Shown here in pieces: positions 1 to 11,298 of a DNA stretch of 64,000 bases (position 1 is its first letter; every line of letters starts with the position of its first letter). The notes beneath the pieces are model-generated. The model searched no databases and had not been told where the DNA came from. It worked only from the letters and a program-made list of their open reading frames with translations. The stretch is from contig NC_081552.1 of NCBI RefSeq assembly GCF_963082655.1, positions 195,686,598 to 195,750,597 of the forward strand, read 5' to 3'. The DNA is from Stomoxys calcitrans (taxonomy: Eukaryota > Arthropoda > Insecta > Diptera > Muscidae). A program made the position numbers and the translations under genes.

Positions 1-492
1 TATAAATCTAGACCAATTTTTATGAAACTTTGCACACATATGAGAACGTTGATTAAAACGCTCCATGCCAAATTTTGTAAGGATGGGAACAAAATTGTGG
101 CTACTGCAGCTTTAAAAGGTCATATCGGATGAAAGATATACATGGCAGCTATATATAAATCTGATCTGATTATGATGAAATTTTGCAGACATATTGGGAC
201 GTTACAAAAAGCATTTCGTGCCAAGTTTGGTAGAGATCGCATCAAAATTGTGGCTCCCACAGCTTTAAAAGGGCACATCGGATGAAAGATATACATGGCA
301 GCTATATATAAATCTGATCCGATTATGATGAAATTTTGCAGACATATTGGGACGTTATAAAAAGCACTTTGTGCCAAAGTTTGCAAAGATCGGACTAAAA
401 TTGTGCCTTCTACAGCCTTAATAGGTCAAATCTGACGAAAGTTATATATAGGAGCTATATCTAAATCTGAACCAATTTAAATGAAATTTTGC
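1..492 (-). repeat. tandem array of ~153-bp helitron-associated monomers (left end cut by window)
   Basis: The phrase reading catatcggatgaaagatata recurs at 120 and 273 with a third, decayed copy near 425, a period of 153 bp. Each monomer also holds the GGCAGCTATATATAAATCTGATC box that is shared, in diverged form, with the large DINE-like family in this window. Minus-type orientation. Confidence 0.7.
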
Positions 493-589
493 AGATCTCC
501 GATCATTGAACTCGTCTCAAAAGAGAAACAAATAAAAATTGCAGAATTAAATGCTCTAACGGGAAAAAAACTTGAAAATGCAAAAATTC

Positions 590-700
590 GGTAAAGCCCG
601 ACCGAGATTCGAACCTGGGGACGCGGAGCAACAGCAAGAGCCGTTGCCGTCGTCTACTGGTCGAAGCCATTAATAAAACTTCCAATAGATGCACAGAATC
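590..700 (-). repeat. possible tRNA-derived SINE head, degenerate
   Basis: On the minus strand the stretch contains a perfect pol III B-box-like core (GGTTCGAATCTC) preceded by GCGTCCCCA. No convincing A box, tail or target duplication is visible, so this is weak. Confidence 0.25.
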
Positions 701-964
701 TTGTACGTATCCACGAAGTAGTGTAATTTGTGCAAACAAAAATTTTGCCATTACACAAAAACACTTGCATTGGGAAAAGTACAGCTAATAGACAGGGTTG
801 TCGAGCGTGGTTAATGTGGCATTTGTAATTAAGTTACAAGTACACAATATACCAACGTACGGCCCTTGTAGCCTTCACACCTAATATGGCTGATGAGTAG
901 TTGTAACCAAATTACGAAACGCTTTCCATAGTGGTTGGTGTGTGTTGCGATCTCTGGGTTTTCT

Positions 965-1207
965 TTTCAACTTACAAAGAAAATCTCCGATCATTGAGCT
1001 CGCCTCCAAAGAGAAACAAACTAAAATTGGAAAATTTGGTAGCCCGAAGAATTTTTCGAAATGCCTAGGTGACCAACTTAAGGGGCCTGCCAAAAGGTGC
1101 CGGACAACCTAGGGCCTTGAAATTTTGCACTCGATCTCGCTAACACCTTTAACCATTTCAAAGAGTTATCTCTATGCGTTCTCAAATGACATACTTTTTA
1201 CTAGTTT
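965..1207 (+). repeat. unclassified interspersed repeat R, copy 1
   Basis: Shares with copies near 21.9-22.2 kb and 55.35-55.61 kb a conserved string of blocks: GAATTTTTCGAAATGCC, GGGGCCTGCCAAAAGG, TTGAAATTTTGCAC, ATCTCGCTAACA, TTTCAAAGAG, and ACTAGTTTTT. No coding potential; transposon class unknown. Confidence 0.6.
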
Positions 1208-1208
1208 T

Positions 1209-3313
1209 TATACCCTCCACCATAGGATGGGGGATGCACTAATTTCGTCATTCCGTTTGTAACACCTAGACATGGCATTTTAAGTCGATCCAGCCATGTC
1301 CGTCCGTTCGTCTGTCGAAAGCACGCTAACATTCGAAGGAGTAAAGCTAGACTCTTGAAATTTTGCACAAATACTTCCTAGTAGTGTAGGCCAGTTGGGA
1401 TTGTAAGTGGGCCAAATCGATCCATGTTTTGATATAAACCGATCTTGGATATTGACTTCTTGAGCCACTACAGGGCGCAATTCTTATCCGATTTTGCTGA
1501 AATTTTGCACGAAGTGTTTTGTTATGACTTCCAAAACTGTGCTAAGTATGGTTCAAATCGGTCCATAACCTGGTATAGCTGCCATATAAACCGATCTTGG
1601 ATTTTGACTTCTTGAGACCTAGAGGGCGCAATTTTTATCCGATTTGGCTGAAGTTTTGCAGGAAGTGTTAACTGTGCTAAATATGGTTCAAATCGATATA
1701 TAACCTCATATAGCTGCCATATAAACCTATCTGGGATCTTGACTTCTTAAGCTTCGAGAGGGCGCAATTCTTTTAAGATTTGGCTTAAATTTTGCACGTG
1801 ATGTTTTGGTATCAGCTGCCATATAAACTGATATTGGGTCTTGACTTCTTGAGCCACTAGAGGGCGCAATTCTCATCCGTTTTGGCTGAAATTTTGCACG
1901 AAGTGTTTTGTTGACTTCCAACAACTTTGCTAAGTATGGTTTAAATCGGTCTATAATCTGATATAGCTGCCATATATACCGATCTCGGATCTTGACTTCT
2001 TGAGCCACTACAGGGCGCAATTCTCATCCGAGTTGGCTAAAATTTTGCAGGAAGTGTTAACTGTGCTAAATATGGTTTAAATCGGTATATAACCTCATAT
2101 AGTTGCCATATAAACCGATCTGAGATCTTGACTTCTTAAGCCTCTAGAGGGCGCAATTCTTATCCGATTTGGCTTACATTTTGCACGTGATGTTTTGGTA
2201 TCAGCTGCCATATAAACCGATCTTGGGTCTTGACTTCTTAAGCCTCTAGAGGGCGCAATTCTTATCTGATTTGGCTTACATTTTGCACGTGATGTTTTGG
2301 TATCAGCTGCCATATAAACCGATCTTGGGTCTTGACTTCTTGAGCCTCTAGAGGGCGCAATTCGCATCCGATTTGGCTGAAATTGTGCAGGAAGTGTTTT
2401 GTTATGATTTTCAACAACTGTGCTAATAATGGTTTAAATTGGTCCATAACCTGATATAGCTGCCATATAAATCGATCTGGGATCTTGACTTCTTGAGCAT
2501 CTAGAGAGCGCAATTCTTATCCGATTTGGCTGAAATTTTGCACGTAATTTTTTTGTATTACTTCCAACAACTATGCTAAGTATGGTTGAAATCGGTCAGT
2601 AACGTCATATAGCTGCCATTTATACCGATCTTGGGTCTTGACTTCTTGAGCATCTAGAGAGCGCAATTCTACTCCGATTTGGCTGAAATTTTGCTAGTGA
2701 TGTTTCGGTATTACTTCCAACAACTGCGCTAAGTATGGTTCAAATCGGTTCATAACCTGGTATAGCTGCCATATAATCCGATCTTGGGTCTTGACTTCTT
2801 GAGCCACTAGAGGGCGCAATTCTCATGCGATTTGGCTAAAATTTTGCAGGAAGTGTTTTGTCATGACTTCCAACAACTGTGCTAAGTATGGTTCAAATCA
2901 GTCAATAACGTGATATAGCTGCCATATATACCGATCTGGGATATTGACTTCCTAAGCCTCTAGAGGGCGCAATTCTCATCCGATTTTGCTGAAATTTTGT
3001 ACAACGGCTTTTCCCATGACCTTCAACATACGTATTTAATATGGTCTTAATCGATAGAGTTCCCATATAAACCGATCTCTCGACTATGCTTTTCGAGCCC
3101 CTACAAGGCGCAATTCTTATCCGAATGGACCGAAATATTACCACATGACTTCAACCATGGTCTTCAACGTTCAATTCACTTATGGTCCTAATTGAACCAT
3201 AACTTTATATATCTCCAATAGCATAACAATTCTTATCCAAAGAACTCGACAAATTCGATCCATGGTGGAGGGTATATAAGATTCGGCCCAGCCGAACTTA
3301 GCTCTTACTTGTT
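1209..3313 (+). mobile_element. DINE/HINE-like non-autonomous helitron element, family A, complete (2.1 kb)
   Basis: Begins with the family head TATACCCTCCACCATAGGA and ends with CCATGGTGGAGGGTATATAA, a near-perfect inverted copy of the head, then the hairpin TTCGGCCCAGCCGAA and TTACTTGTT. The centre is about a dozen tandem monomers, mainly 153 bp, with a 102-bp variant (identical phase at 2201 and 2303) lacking 51 bp. The repetitive peptides readable here are shadows of the satellite, not genes. This subterminal-repeat plus 3' hairpin layout is that known for DINE-1/HINE elements; the family name is inferred. Confidence 0.72.
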
Positions 3314-4485
3314 TTATTCGATTTTCTCCCACTGTGCGTCATTCAGTGGTGGTTATATAAGAGCAGTAGCAGGAAAGAGGTTCTTCTTGCAATGTTGACA
3401 GCTAATAAAATCCGAATTATTTGCGTGACTGGGTGATATGAGGCAACTAAATGTGAGTGCAATAAATTTTCTCTACATTGATTGAAAATGATTCAGCTTT
3501 GAGCTACTGTCTGTAACGACAGCATGTATGTCAAATTTAGTAGCAGTCTTAACACAGGGATTTGAAAGTAATTTACAAGGAAATCCTTCTACCATTGACT
3601 CAAGGTATACTGGTGGCACGTTGAAGCTCACAAACACACACACACACACACGTACTCAAACACCCACCCATGTACTCAGATATTTGTTTGATATCTGCGC
3701 GTGTCAATCATACATTCATCTACAAGTCTACACATAAGAAAGAACGATCAAAGTCGTATGGGTGGGGTTTTGTAGGACCGGGTGGCGCCCCATTTGAATG
3801 CAACGAATCTCCATGAGATGAATACTTTTGAAAAACAGAAATGCTCAACGAAAGCAAAAGTCCTTTAATACTTTGCGCTGGCAAAGCCATAGCAGAGCCA
3901 ACTGACTGTGTGACTGAATGACAAAGAAAGACAAATTAAAATAATTAAGGACGAGCGGAAGTGAATAGAGCAGGGTCTTATTTCTAATGATGATGGAACT
4001 CGATTGGCTTCATGGATTTCCCAAAGATTAAATGCATAGATGTTAGTTAGGTGTATTTGAAACATGGTCCATTGTCAAAAGGTCCCTTTTTAATTAATGA
4101 ATGATTATAGAATGATTGCACATGGATTATTTAGGGAATGAAAAAGGCAACACGAATATAGGGAATTCAATGTTGACATTTTCATGATGGCTATGAAAAT
4201 GGGGGACGTAGAGTTGTACCAAGCATTAATACTGATTGTCTTTAATTTGGTAAATGCCAATTTTGTTTGAGCCCTCAACTCAAGAGATGACATCAGGGGT
4301 CGCCTGGTTAAGCTGGCGACCCACAGCCATTAAAGGTAGTGAGTTTAGGTGTGTGTCAAAGTCCTCAAGTTTTGGGCGTTACACAGTGGGATGGAATCAA
4401 AAAAAGAAAAAAAAAATTGGAATAAATCTGCCGTTAGAGAAAGGGTAAATATTACAAATTGCAAGTTAGCCCCTAAACATTATAT
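3314..4485. other. no gene recognised; mostly unique intronic-type DNA
   Basis: AT-rich sequence with an (AC)9 tract at 3634-3651. The first 30 bases match the end (TCCCACTGTGCG) of repeat R. No exon or RNA gene visible. Confidence 0.5.
3634..3651 (+). repeat. (AC)9 microsatellite
   Basis: Uninterrupted alternating A and C followed by CGTACTC. Confidence 0.9.
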
Positions 4486-4488
4486 TAA

Positions 4489-4741
4489 GAAACAGGGGCA
4501 ACCTTCTCACATATCAGTGAGTGCTGTTCGATTGAAGTTTTTTTTTAGCTCAACGATAAGGGGCCTCCTTTTTAAAGCCGAGTCCGAACGGCGTGATGTA
4601 GTGCGACACCTCTTTGGAGAGAAGTTTTACATGGCATTGTACCACCGCTAAAAATTTTTTCTCATGGTCTCGCCAGGATTCGAACCCAGGCATTCAGCGT
4701 TATAGGCGGACTTGCAAACTTCTGCGGTATGGTGGCCTACG
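4489..4741 (-). mobile_element. tRNA-derived SINE, family 1
   Basis: On the minus strand it runs GGCCACC.. head, B box GGGTTCGAATCCTGG (4676-4690), then the conserved SINE body (TAATGCTGGCAACA region decayed, TCGGCTTTAAAAAGGAGGCC, GATATGTGAGAAGGTTGCCCCTG). The tail beyond that is cut. About 250 bp against ~320 bp for full copies. Confidence 0.8.
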
Positions 4742-4785
4742 GTGGGTAAAGATAACTCTTTAAAAGAAATTGGGAAATTGAATCA

Positions 4786-4945
4786 CAAATGAAGATTCAG
4801 CATACCGAACTAATTTTCGATAGGCCAAGGTGAACAAAGGCCCAAGAGGCCCCTTTAAATTTTGCATATCATACATAAACTCTCAACTCAAACTGTTCTC
4901 ATTTCAAAGACCGTTTTACTTATTTTTCGATCCCTTCCCACTGTG
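4786..4945 (+). repeat. repeat R, copy 2 (degenerate)
   Basis: Same order of short blocks as copy 1, including GGCCCCTTTAAATTTTGCAT, ATTTCAAAGA, TTTTTCGATC and the terminal CCCACTGTGC. Confidence 0.5.
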
Positions 4946-4989
4946 CAACACTGATACAAGTGGCAGTACTTGGCGTGTTTATGGCAAAG

Positions 4990-5135
4990 ATTTTTTCACA
5001 TGAATTAATCTGAGTAGATGGAGAATATCGGTTTCGCATGAACCATGAGCTCTATGACTATTTTGACAAAACAGCAATTACGTTGGCTAGATTATGTTGT
5101 CAGAATGAGTGACCCTGACGTTTAACGCAGTGGGG
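4990..5135 (+). mobile_element. LINE 3' coding fragment
   Basis: Matches the segment of the large LINE at about 33045-33170 (ATGAACCAYGAGCTSTATGACKA, then GCGTTGGCTAG(A/G)T(T/C)ATGTTGTCA), which encodes the C-terminal RLRWLGHVV-type motif of non-LTR reverse transcriptases. Short and frameshifted. Confidence 0.6.
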
Positions 5136-5189
5136 GAAAAGACAAAAACTGTACAAAACTGGAAAATAAATCTGGAAACAAGTAAAAAG

Positions 5190-5285
5190 GCGTTAAGTTC
5201 GTACGGGCAGAACTTTGGATACCCACCACCTCAGGTATATATGTATATCACCTTTAGTCATAATAAGGAGAAAAATGTATAATTT
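5190..5285 (-). mobile_element. DINE-like element tail fragment
   Basis: AAGTTCGTACGGGCAGAACTTT followed by ACCCACCACCTC matches the hairpin end of the element starting at 36704. Only the tail is present. Confidence 0.5.
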
Positions 5286-5289
5286 ATTC

Positions 5290-6576
5290 CGCTATGGAAA
5301 TATGGTACGATTTGGACCAAATTCGGCACGGACATTGAGTGGTCTTATAGTAAAAGTAATTGTTCAATCTTGCCATGTCCGGCCGTCTGTCCGTCCATCC
5401 ATCCGCCTGTCTGTCAAAAGCATGCTAACTTTTGAAGGAGTAAAGCCAGCCAAGGAGTAATGGCTGCCATATAAACCGATCTTGGTTTTTGACTCATTGA
5501 GGGCGCAATTTTTATCCGATTTGGCTTTTGCACGTAGTGTTTTAGTATCACTTCCAACAACTGTATTAAGTATGGTTTAAATCGGTCCATAACCTGATAT
5601 AGCTCTCATACAAACCGATCTGGGGTCTTGACTTCGGGAGCCTCTAGAGGGCGCAATTCCCATCTGATTTAGCTGAAATTTAGCATGACGTGTTTCGTTA
5701 TGATTTCCAACAACTGTACTAAGTACGGTTAAAATCGGTCCATAACCTGATATAGCTCTCATACAAACCTATCTGGGGTCTTGACTTCAGAAGCCTCTAG
5801 AGGGCGCAATTCCCATCTGATTTAGCTGAAATTTTGCATGACGTGTTTCGTTATGATTTCCAACAACTGTACTAAGTACGGTTAAAATCGGTCCATAACC
5901 TGATATAGCTGCCATATAAACCGATATTGAATCTTGACTTCGAGAGCCTCTAGAGGGCCTAATTCCCATCCGATTTTGCTGAAATTTTGCATGACGTATT
6001 TTGTGTTAAGTATGACTGAAATCGGTCCATAACCTGATATAGCTGCCCTATAAACTGATCTGGGGTATTGACTTCTTGAGCCACTGGATGGCGTGTTTCG
6101 TTGTGACTTCCAACAACTGTGGCAAATATGGTTCATATCGGTCCATAACATGATATAGCTGTCATATAAACCGCTCTGGGATCTTGACTTCTTCAGCCTC
6201 TAGAGGGCTCAAAAATTTTCCGATTTGGCTAAAATATATATATATATGTATAACGGCTTCTCCCATGGCCTTCAACCTATGTGTCAAATATGGTTTGAAT
6301 GGGTTATAGTTTGATACACCTCCCTATTTTACTTCTTGAGCCCCTAAAGGGCGAAAATTTCTATTCGATTTGGCTGAAATTTTACACAATGACTTCTTCT
6401 ATGGTCTCCAACATTCAATTCAATTATGGTCCGAATCGGACCATAACTTGATATAGCTCCAATAGCATAGCAATTCTTTTCTTTTATCCTTTGCTTGCCT
6501 AAAAAAGAGATACCGGGATAAGAACTCGACAAATGCGATCCATGGTGGAGGGTATATAAGATTCGGCCCGGCCGAA
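5290..6576 (+). mobile_element. DINE-like element, family A, head missing
   Basis: Contains the CCGTCTGTCCGTCC leader followed by 153-bp monomers; the phrase cataacctgatatagct repeats at 5588, 5741 and 5894, an exact 153-bp period. Ends in CATGGTGGAGGGTATATAAG and the hairpin TTCGGCCCGGCCGAA, where it abuts LINE sequence at 6577. Confidence 0.7.
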
Positions 6577-6838
6577 ATGGACTCCCCTAACGCTAAAGAG
6601 AAAAGGACCATGATTTGGGGATCTGCATCTGGAATGTCCGCACTCTCTATTGAGAAGGTGCAGTATACGCGCTGGTGGATGTATTGGAGAAGTACAAGGC
6701 AGATATTACCGCCCTACAGGAAGTGCGATGGATCGGGAATGGCGTCACTACAACACCAAACGGTGACGAACTATACTATAGCGGCCATAACACGAGCCAT
6801 GAATTTGGCTGTGGGTGACTGAAACACCTTGTCTCCAG
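6577..6838 (+). mobile_element. LINE 5' fragment (start of endonuclease region)
   Basis: Closely parallels 30503-30780 of the large LINE: AAAAGGACCATGATTTG, GTCCGCACTCT, GAGAAGGTGCAGTATACGCGC, AAGGCAGATATT, AACACCAAACGGTGACGAA. In the better copy this encodes the TWNVRT and LQEVRW motifs of an APE-type endonuclease. It is followed by TTAGG-like repeats (6839-6856) that are typical LINE or SINE tails. Confidence 0.7.
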
Positions 6839-6859
6839 CTTTAGGTTAGGTTAGGTTGA

Positions 6860-7620
6860 AAAGAGGGCGCGAATATTAATCCGCCCTATGCCACTGTGGG
6901 CATACTCCTAAGCCAGTAATCGGGTTGTTGTGCGAGCTAGGTGTCTCGATCACAGGATCAAAGAGATCAAAGAAGATCAAAGGTTCGGCGACAGCCAACT
7001 AACAACGGAACCATCAAATGGAAGCAAGACCAACATTTGAGTACTTCGTAAATAATGGATGTTCTTTTAAGGCAGATTTATTTTGGAAATATACATCTTT
7101 TGGGATTATTAATATTGTACAAAAAAAAAAAAACCGTCAACCAAAAGCGCCACCCTTTATCAGCCATGACAGAACTACCAAAAATATATTAAGATTCGTA
7201 AGAACATTGAATGCGAACAAGTATTGAGAATCTGAACACATACAATTTTTTCGATAATCCGCTTCAAAATAAAAGCATTTCAATTGTATAAGCATTGTCA
7301 TTACACCATGGAATTTTCCGGCTTATTAGGATTTCGATGGCGAAAGGACACGAGAGAAATAACAAAGTTACGCTTAACTCGCATTGTTGAGTCGTTTCTG
7401 TTGAAGAAGAATTTTGTGTGACATGGATTTGATGCAAAAACCAACGAAAAAAAAAATAGCCAAAAGGAAATAGGAGGCAACTGAAAAATAAGAAAAATCA
7501 TACTAAACACGCTTTAAGTCCATATTGAACCATAAAAGTTATTCTATAGAAGCAATGAAACCTTGAAAACAAAAAGAAGAAGTTATTAATTTCTAATTTT
7601 AGTCGCCCGTTAGGGCTACG
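6860..7620. other. no gene recognised
   Basis: AT-rich DNA with poly-A tracts near 7118 and 7448. Nothing recognisable on either strand. Confidence 0.4.
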
Positions 7621-8525
7621 ATCATTTTCTTATGATGTGATTATTTCTTCTTCGAGATGAGCTTGATGATGACAAGTTTTATACAACGGAAAAGTGAAAG
7701 CCACTGGACTAACCACCAAACCAACCATGAACGTCTACAGGTTGCGGATAGTGGAATGCTCCATACGGAGTAGCTGCAACGGCAGTCGCGAACAATCAAC
7801 GGTATCGAGCGGAGAGTCTCAGTGAGAAGCCGGGCGGCACCGGCTCTTGCACATACACTGAGTGCCCATGATGCTAATACTAAGGAGCGATCTAGGACAG
7901 GAAACTTAATTGAAAGTGACACACTCAAGAGCATACTAAGAAGGCCCATAGATCTCGGGCACTATGTAGAGGGTCCGTGGGCAAGAAATGGGGCTTGAAG
8001 GTGAGGATAGTCCACTGACTCTACAGGAGCGTGATTAGACCAATACTTACTTATGCCTCAGTAGTTTATGGACTACTATGGATAACAAGTGGAACATAAG
8101 GACCATACAACAGGTTCAGAGAACATTTTGTCCTGGCATAGGCGGAGCGATGAGGACCAAGCCCACTAGGGCACTGGAGACTATTCTAGATATCCGACCC
8201 ATTGACATACAGATTAAGTGTGGGGCAGCCACTGCGGCTATGAGACTTAAGGCGATGGGAAAATGGGTTGAGGATGGAAGCAGCTCATACCATCGCGGTA
8301 TAATTGAGGCGACGATAGGAAACCTGGAAGGAAGGTAAGAGGATAGCATATCTGAGATGAACCTTGAGGTCAAGTGCGAGGCACTGCTGCCATCGACACA
8401 CTCTTGGATTGACGGAACCCTAACATTGCCATCTGGATGATTATGTTATACGGATGGATCAAAGCTAAAGGACAGAGTGGGTCTGGGGGTCTACATTGAG
8501 TACCCAGGGACTGAGATCTGTTTTA

Positions 8526-8762
8526 TTGGTTTGCCCAAAAAGTAATTGCGGATTTTTTTAAAGAAAGTAAATGCATTTTTAATAAAACTTAGAATGAACT
8601 TTAATCAAATATACTTTTTTACACTTTTTTTTCTAAAGCAAGCTAAAAGTAACAGCTGATAACTGACAGAAGAAAGAATGCAATTACAGAGTCACAAGCT
8701 GCGAAAAAAATTTGTCAACGCCGACTATATGAAAAATCCGCAATTACTTTTTGGGCAACCAA
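8526..8762 (-). mobile_element. mariner-type MITE, copy 1 (237 bp)
   Basis: Ends TTGGTTTGCCCAAAAAGTAA and TTACTTTTTGGGCAACCAA are inverted repeats of about 28 bp (through TTGCGGATTTTT), flanked by TA on both sides (8524-8525, 8763-8764). It carries no ORF and interrupts the LINE RNase H region. The ends resemble mellifera/capitata-subfamily mariners; the internal sequence is shared with four other copies here. Confidence 0.88.
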
Positions 8763-9525
8763 TAGATCGCCTGACCATAATACGGTCCTGCAGGTGGAGT
8801 TCCGGTCATGGAGTGCGTGAAGTGGTGTGGTGCTAACGCGAGGACTTCGATTGTGAACATCTTTACGGACAGTAAAATGGCCATAAGAGCAATAACAACC
8901 AGGACGGTAAGGTCACGAACAGTTTTGCTGTGTAAGAAGGAGATTAACGGCTTATCTGAGGATGGAAAAATCCACCATAACGGAGTAAGGGGAAGGCCAG
9001 ACGATTTGGCGGTGAAGGCCAGAGGACTGCCGTCAATGAACTTGGTTTACCCAAAGCCTTTCGGGTCGACGCAGTCCGAGTTAAGGGAGTGGGCGATGAA
9101 TGCGCATGCAACATTGTGGAACAGCGAAACGGTCGGTAGGACGGCGAAAATCCTATAGGGGATTCAGAACGTGAGAAGACAAGGCTATTACAGAAAGGAA
9201 GTAAGAAGGTGGTCAGTATTGCTATTGGTATCATAACGGGACACATAGGAGTACGAGCTCATTTATGTAAAATCGGTAACGCAAGTGATAGCGGGCATGC
9301 CCTGCTTTCGCGTCTAACAGATACCGGCACTTTGGTGGAGACACAATACCAGACATGAACCGACTTAGGGGAGTGGTATGGAAAACGTTTTAAGATTTCA
9401 TATGTAGCACGGAATTCCTAACTAAAAATTTTCTTTTTAGAGGTTACTTTATAGTTTTTAGAGCGCACAACAAGCTGCTTACTGGCTTAGGTGTATGCCC
9501 GTAATGGCATGCGGCAGATTTATAT

Positions 9526-9595
9526 CTGCAAACTCTTTTCAACCTAAACTAACCTTGGGTCTGCAAACTCTTTTCAACCTAAACTAACCTTGGGT
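9526..9595 (+). repeat. 35-bp tandem duplication at LINE 3' end
   Basis: 9526-9560 and 9561-9595 are the same 35-bp unit starting CTGCAAACTCTTTTCAACCT. It sits at the LINE tail. Confidence 0.85.
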
Positions 9596-9599
9596 CATT

Positions 9600-11139
9600 T
9601 TAGTTTGTGCTATAAATGTACCCCATTCTTAAAAGACTCTATTGAAGCACGAAATTCCCATGGGGATTTTAGGATAGGAACGGCCCCGTATATATCTCGC
9701 CTCGAATGTGAATATAAACTCGTTCTTTACTCCCGAATAGCATTAATTTTAACCCCTCATTGACATAATTGGCAAATATGCCCAGTTAAGGGGTTGTTTA
9801 GGGGTTGGGTCGGCTAACCAGACACTTAACCCTGAAAAAATATCAGCATCGTGCCATTTATTTGAAACCCATATGGCCATTGGTTTTTGGGGGAGTTTAT
9901 GGAATGTGGCGTCCCCCAAACATTTGGCCCCAAAATTGGATATCAAATTCGTTTTCTACTCTCAAATAACATTCATTGGAGCCCCTCATTGCCACAGTCG
10001 GCAAATATATCCGGTTTGGGAGGTAACCCCTTCAAAACTATCAACGTGCGCTACTCTCGTTGAGCACGAAATTCATCATGTTCAGCATATACGTCCTATT
10101 TGGGGGTTGTAATGGAGGTGGGACGGCCCCTAGATACTTTGCCCCAAACGGTGATGCCAGATTTGTGCCCTACTCCCAAATATCTTTCATTTGAGCTCCA
10201 TATTTCCATAGTCGGCAAACATGTCCGGTTTGGGGGATGGCCCAGCAAATATATAGCAGATTCGTGTTCCACTCTTAAATTCCTTTTATTTGAGCCCCAT
10301 ATTGCAAATGTCAGTCAGCAAATACGTCCAATTTAAGGGGTGTTATAGGGATAGGATGGCCCCATAGACACTTTTCCCGAATATTGATATCAGATTCGCG
10401 CTCTACTCCCATAGACCTTCCATTTGAGCACCATATAGCCATGGTCGTAAATTTGTCCTCTTTGGTTCATTGCCGGGTGTTTTGGGGGAGGGACGGCCCC
10501 CCCAAAACACTTGGTCCCACATTTGGATATCAGATTCGTCTTCTACACTCACATACCTTTTCTTTGAGCTCCATGTTGTCATGGTCAGGAAAAAAGTCCT
10601 GATTGGGGGTGTGTTGGGTAGGGTATCATTTTCGTGTTCTACTTTTAAATATCTTCCATTTGAGTCCCATATTGCCATGGTCGGTAAATATGTCAGATTT
10701 AGGGGTATTTTAAGGGGATGGGTGGTCCCCAAACACTTGGATAAGTTTTAAAATCTTAAATACCTTACACTTGAGTTCCATATTGTCGTGATAAGTCTAT
10801 AGAATTAGTTGCTGCGTTTCGGAGTTGGCCCCCCTGGGTACCCCATCAGAAATTTCGATACCAAATATTTGTTTTTGGGTTACTATAAGAGAGCGCACAC
10901 AAAATGTCCCTTAAATCGCGGCACTCATCTCCGAAATCTGGAGTTTTTGAATATTAATGTAAGGGGGAGGGTCGGCCCCCTTCAGATAACAACAATGGTA
11001 GTACCCTATTTTCACTACGGGATCATTATGCGCCATCTGTAGAAAATTTAAAAAAAAAAATAGGTTCAGCCGTTTTTGGGTCTATACGGAACAGAGAAAC
11101 AAACAAACAAAAAACACAAATTGATTTTTATATATAAGA
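9600..11139 (-). mobile_element. Helitron-like element, family B, with ~130-150-bp pyrimidine/purine-rich tandem repeats
   Basis: On the minus strand the element starts at 11139 with TCTTATATATAAAAATCAAT, then a run of GTTTGTTTG, TCCGTATAGACCC and CGGCTGAACC: the 5'-TC end and leader shared with the copies at 14383 and 14681. Inside are repeats holding CATTTGAGCYCCATATTGYCATGGTCGG and GGGGGAGGGRCGGCCCC. No 3' CTAG end is recognised; the left boundary is approximate. Confidence 0.55.
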
Positions 11140-11298
11140 AAAGAGAAGAAGACAAGCTGAACCTCACTTTTAATGTCATATTTGTAATCTACTCCCGAAT
11201 ACCTTTTATTTGAGCCCCATATTATCATGAATGTCTAATATGCCCACTTGTGAGGGTTTTGGTTTTGGGGCGGACCCCTTGGTAATTACACCCAAATT
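11140..11298 (-). repeat. partial family B monomer
   Basis: Contains ATTTGAGCCCCATATTATCATG and GGGGCGGACCCCTTGG, the two boxes of the family B repeat; about one unit. Confidence 0.5.

Larger units (their letters stand above)
7660..9600 (+). mobile_element. decayed LINE (5' block, RT thumb, RNase H region, 3'UTR), split by a MITE
   Basis: A LINE on the plus strand, dead through frameshifts. 7690-7900 is the conserved non-coding block also found near 30.2, 40.7 and 56.65 kb. 8000-8340 encodes the thumb segment after the RT core (YRSVIRPILTYASVVYG, then IQQVQRTFCPGIGGAMRTKPT). 8395-8524 begins an RNase H domain (YTDGSKL), which resumes after the MITE near 8765 (RLPDHNTVLQVE and IFTDSKMAIRAI). 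The 3'UTR ends near 9600 with CAACCTAAACTAACCT. Family assigned only to the RNase-H-bearing LOA/R1/I group. Confidence 0.72.

Noticed and set aside
1727..3144. several 60-100-codon minus-strand frames
   Set aside because: Satellite shadows inside a helitron-like element.
6839..6856. TTAGG repeats, the canonical insect telomere motif
   Set aside because: Only three units; flies lack TTAGG telomeres, and the same CTAACC/GGTTAG strings close LINE and SINE copies here (12101, 9590, 34458).
7641..7949. minus-strand 102-codon frame as a small membrane protein
   Set aside because: Antisense of the LINE 5' block; frame not kept in other copies.
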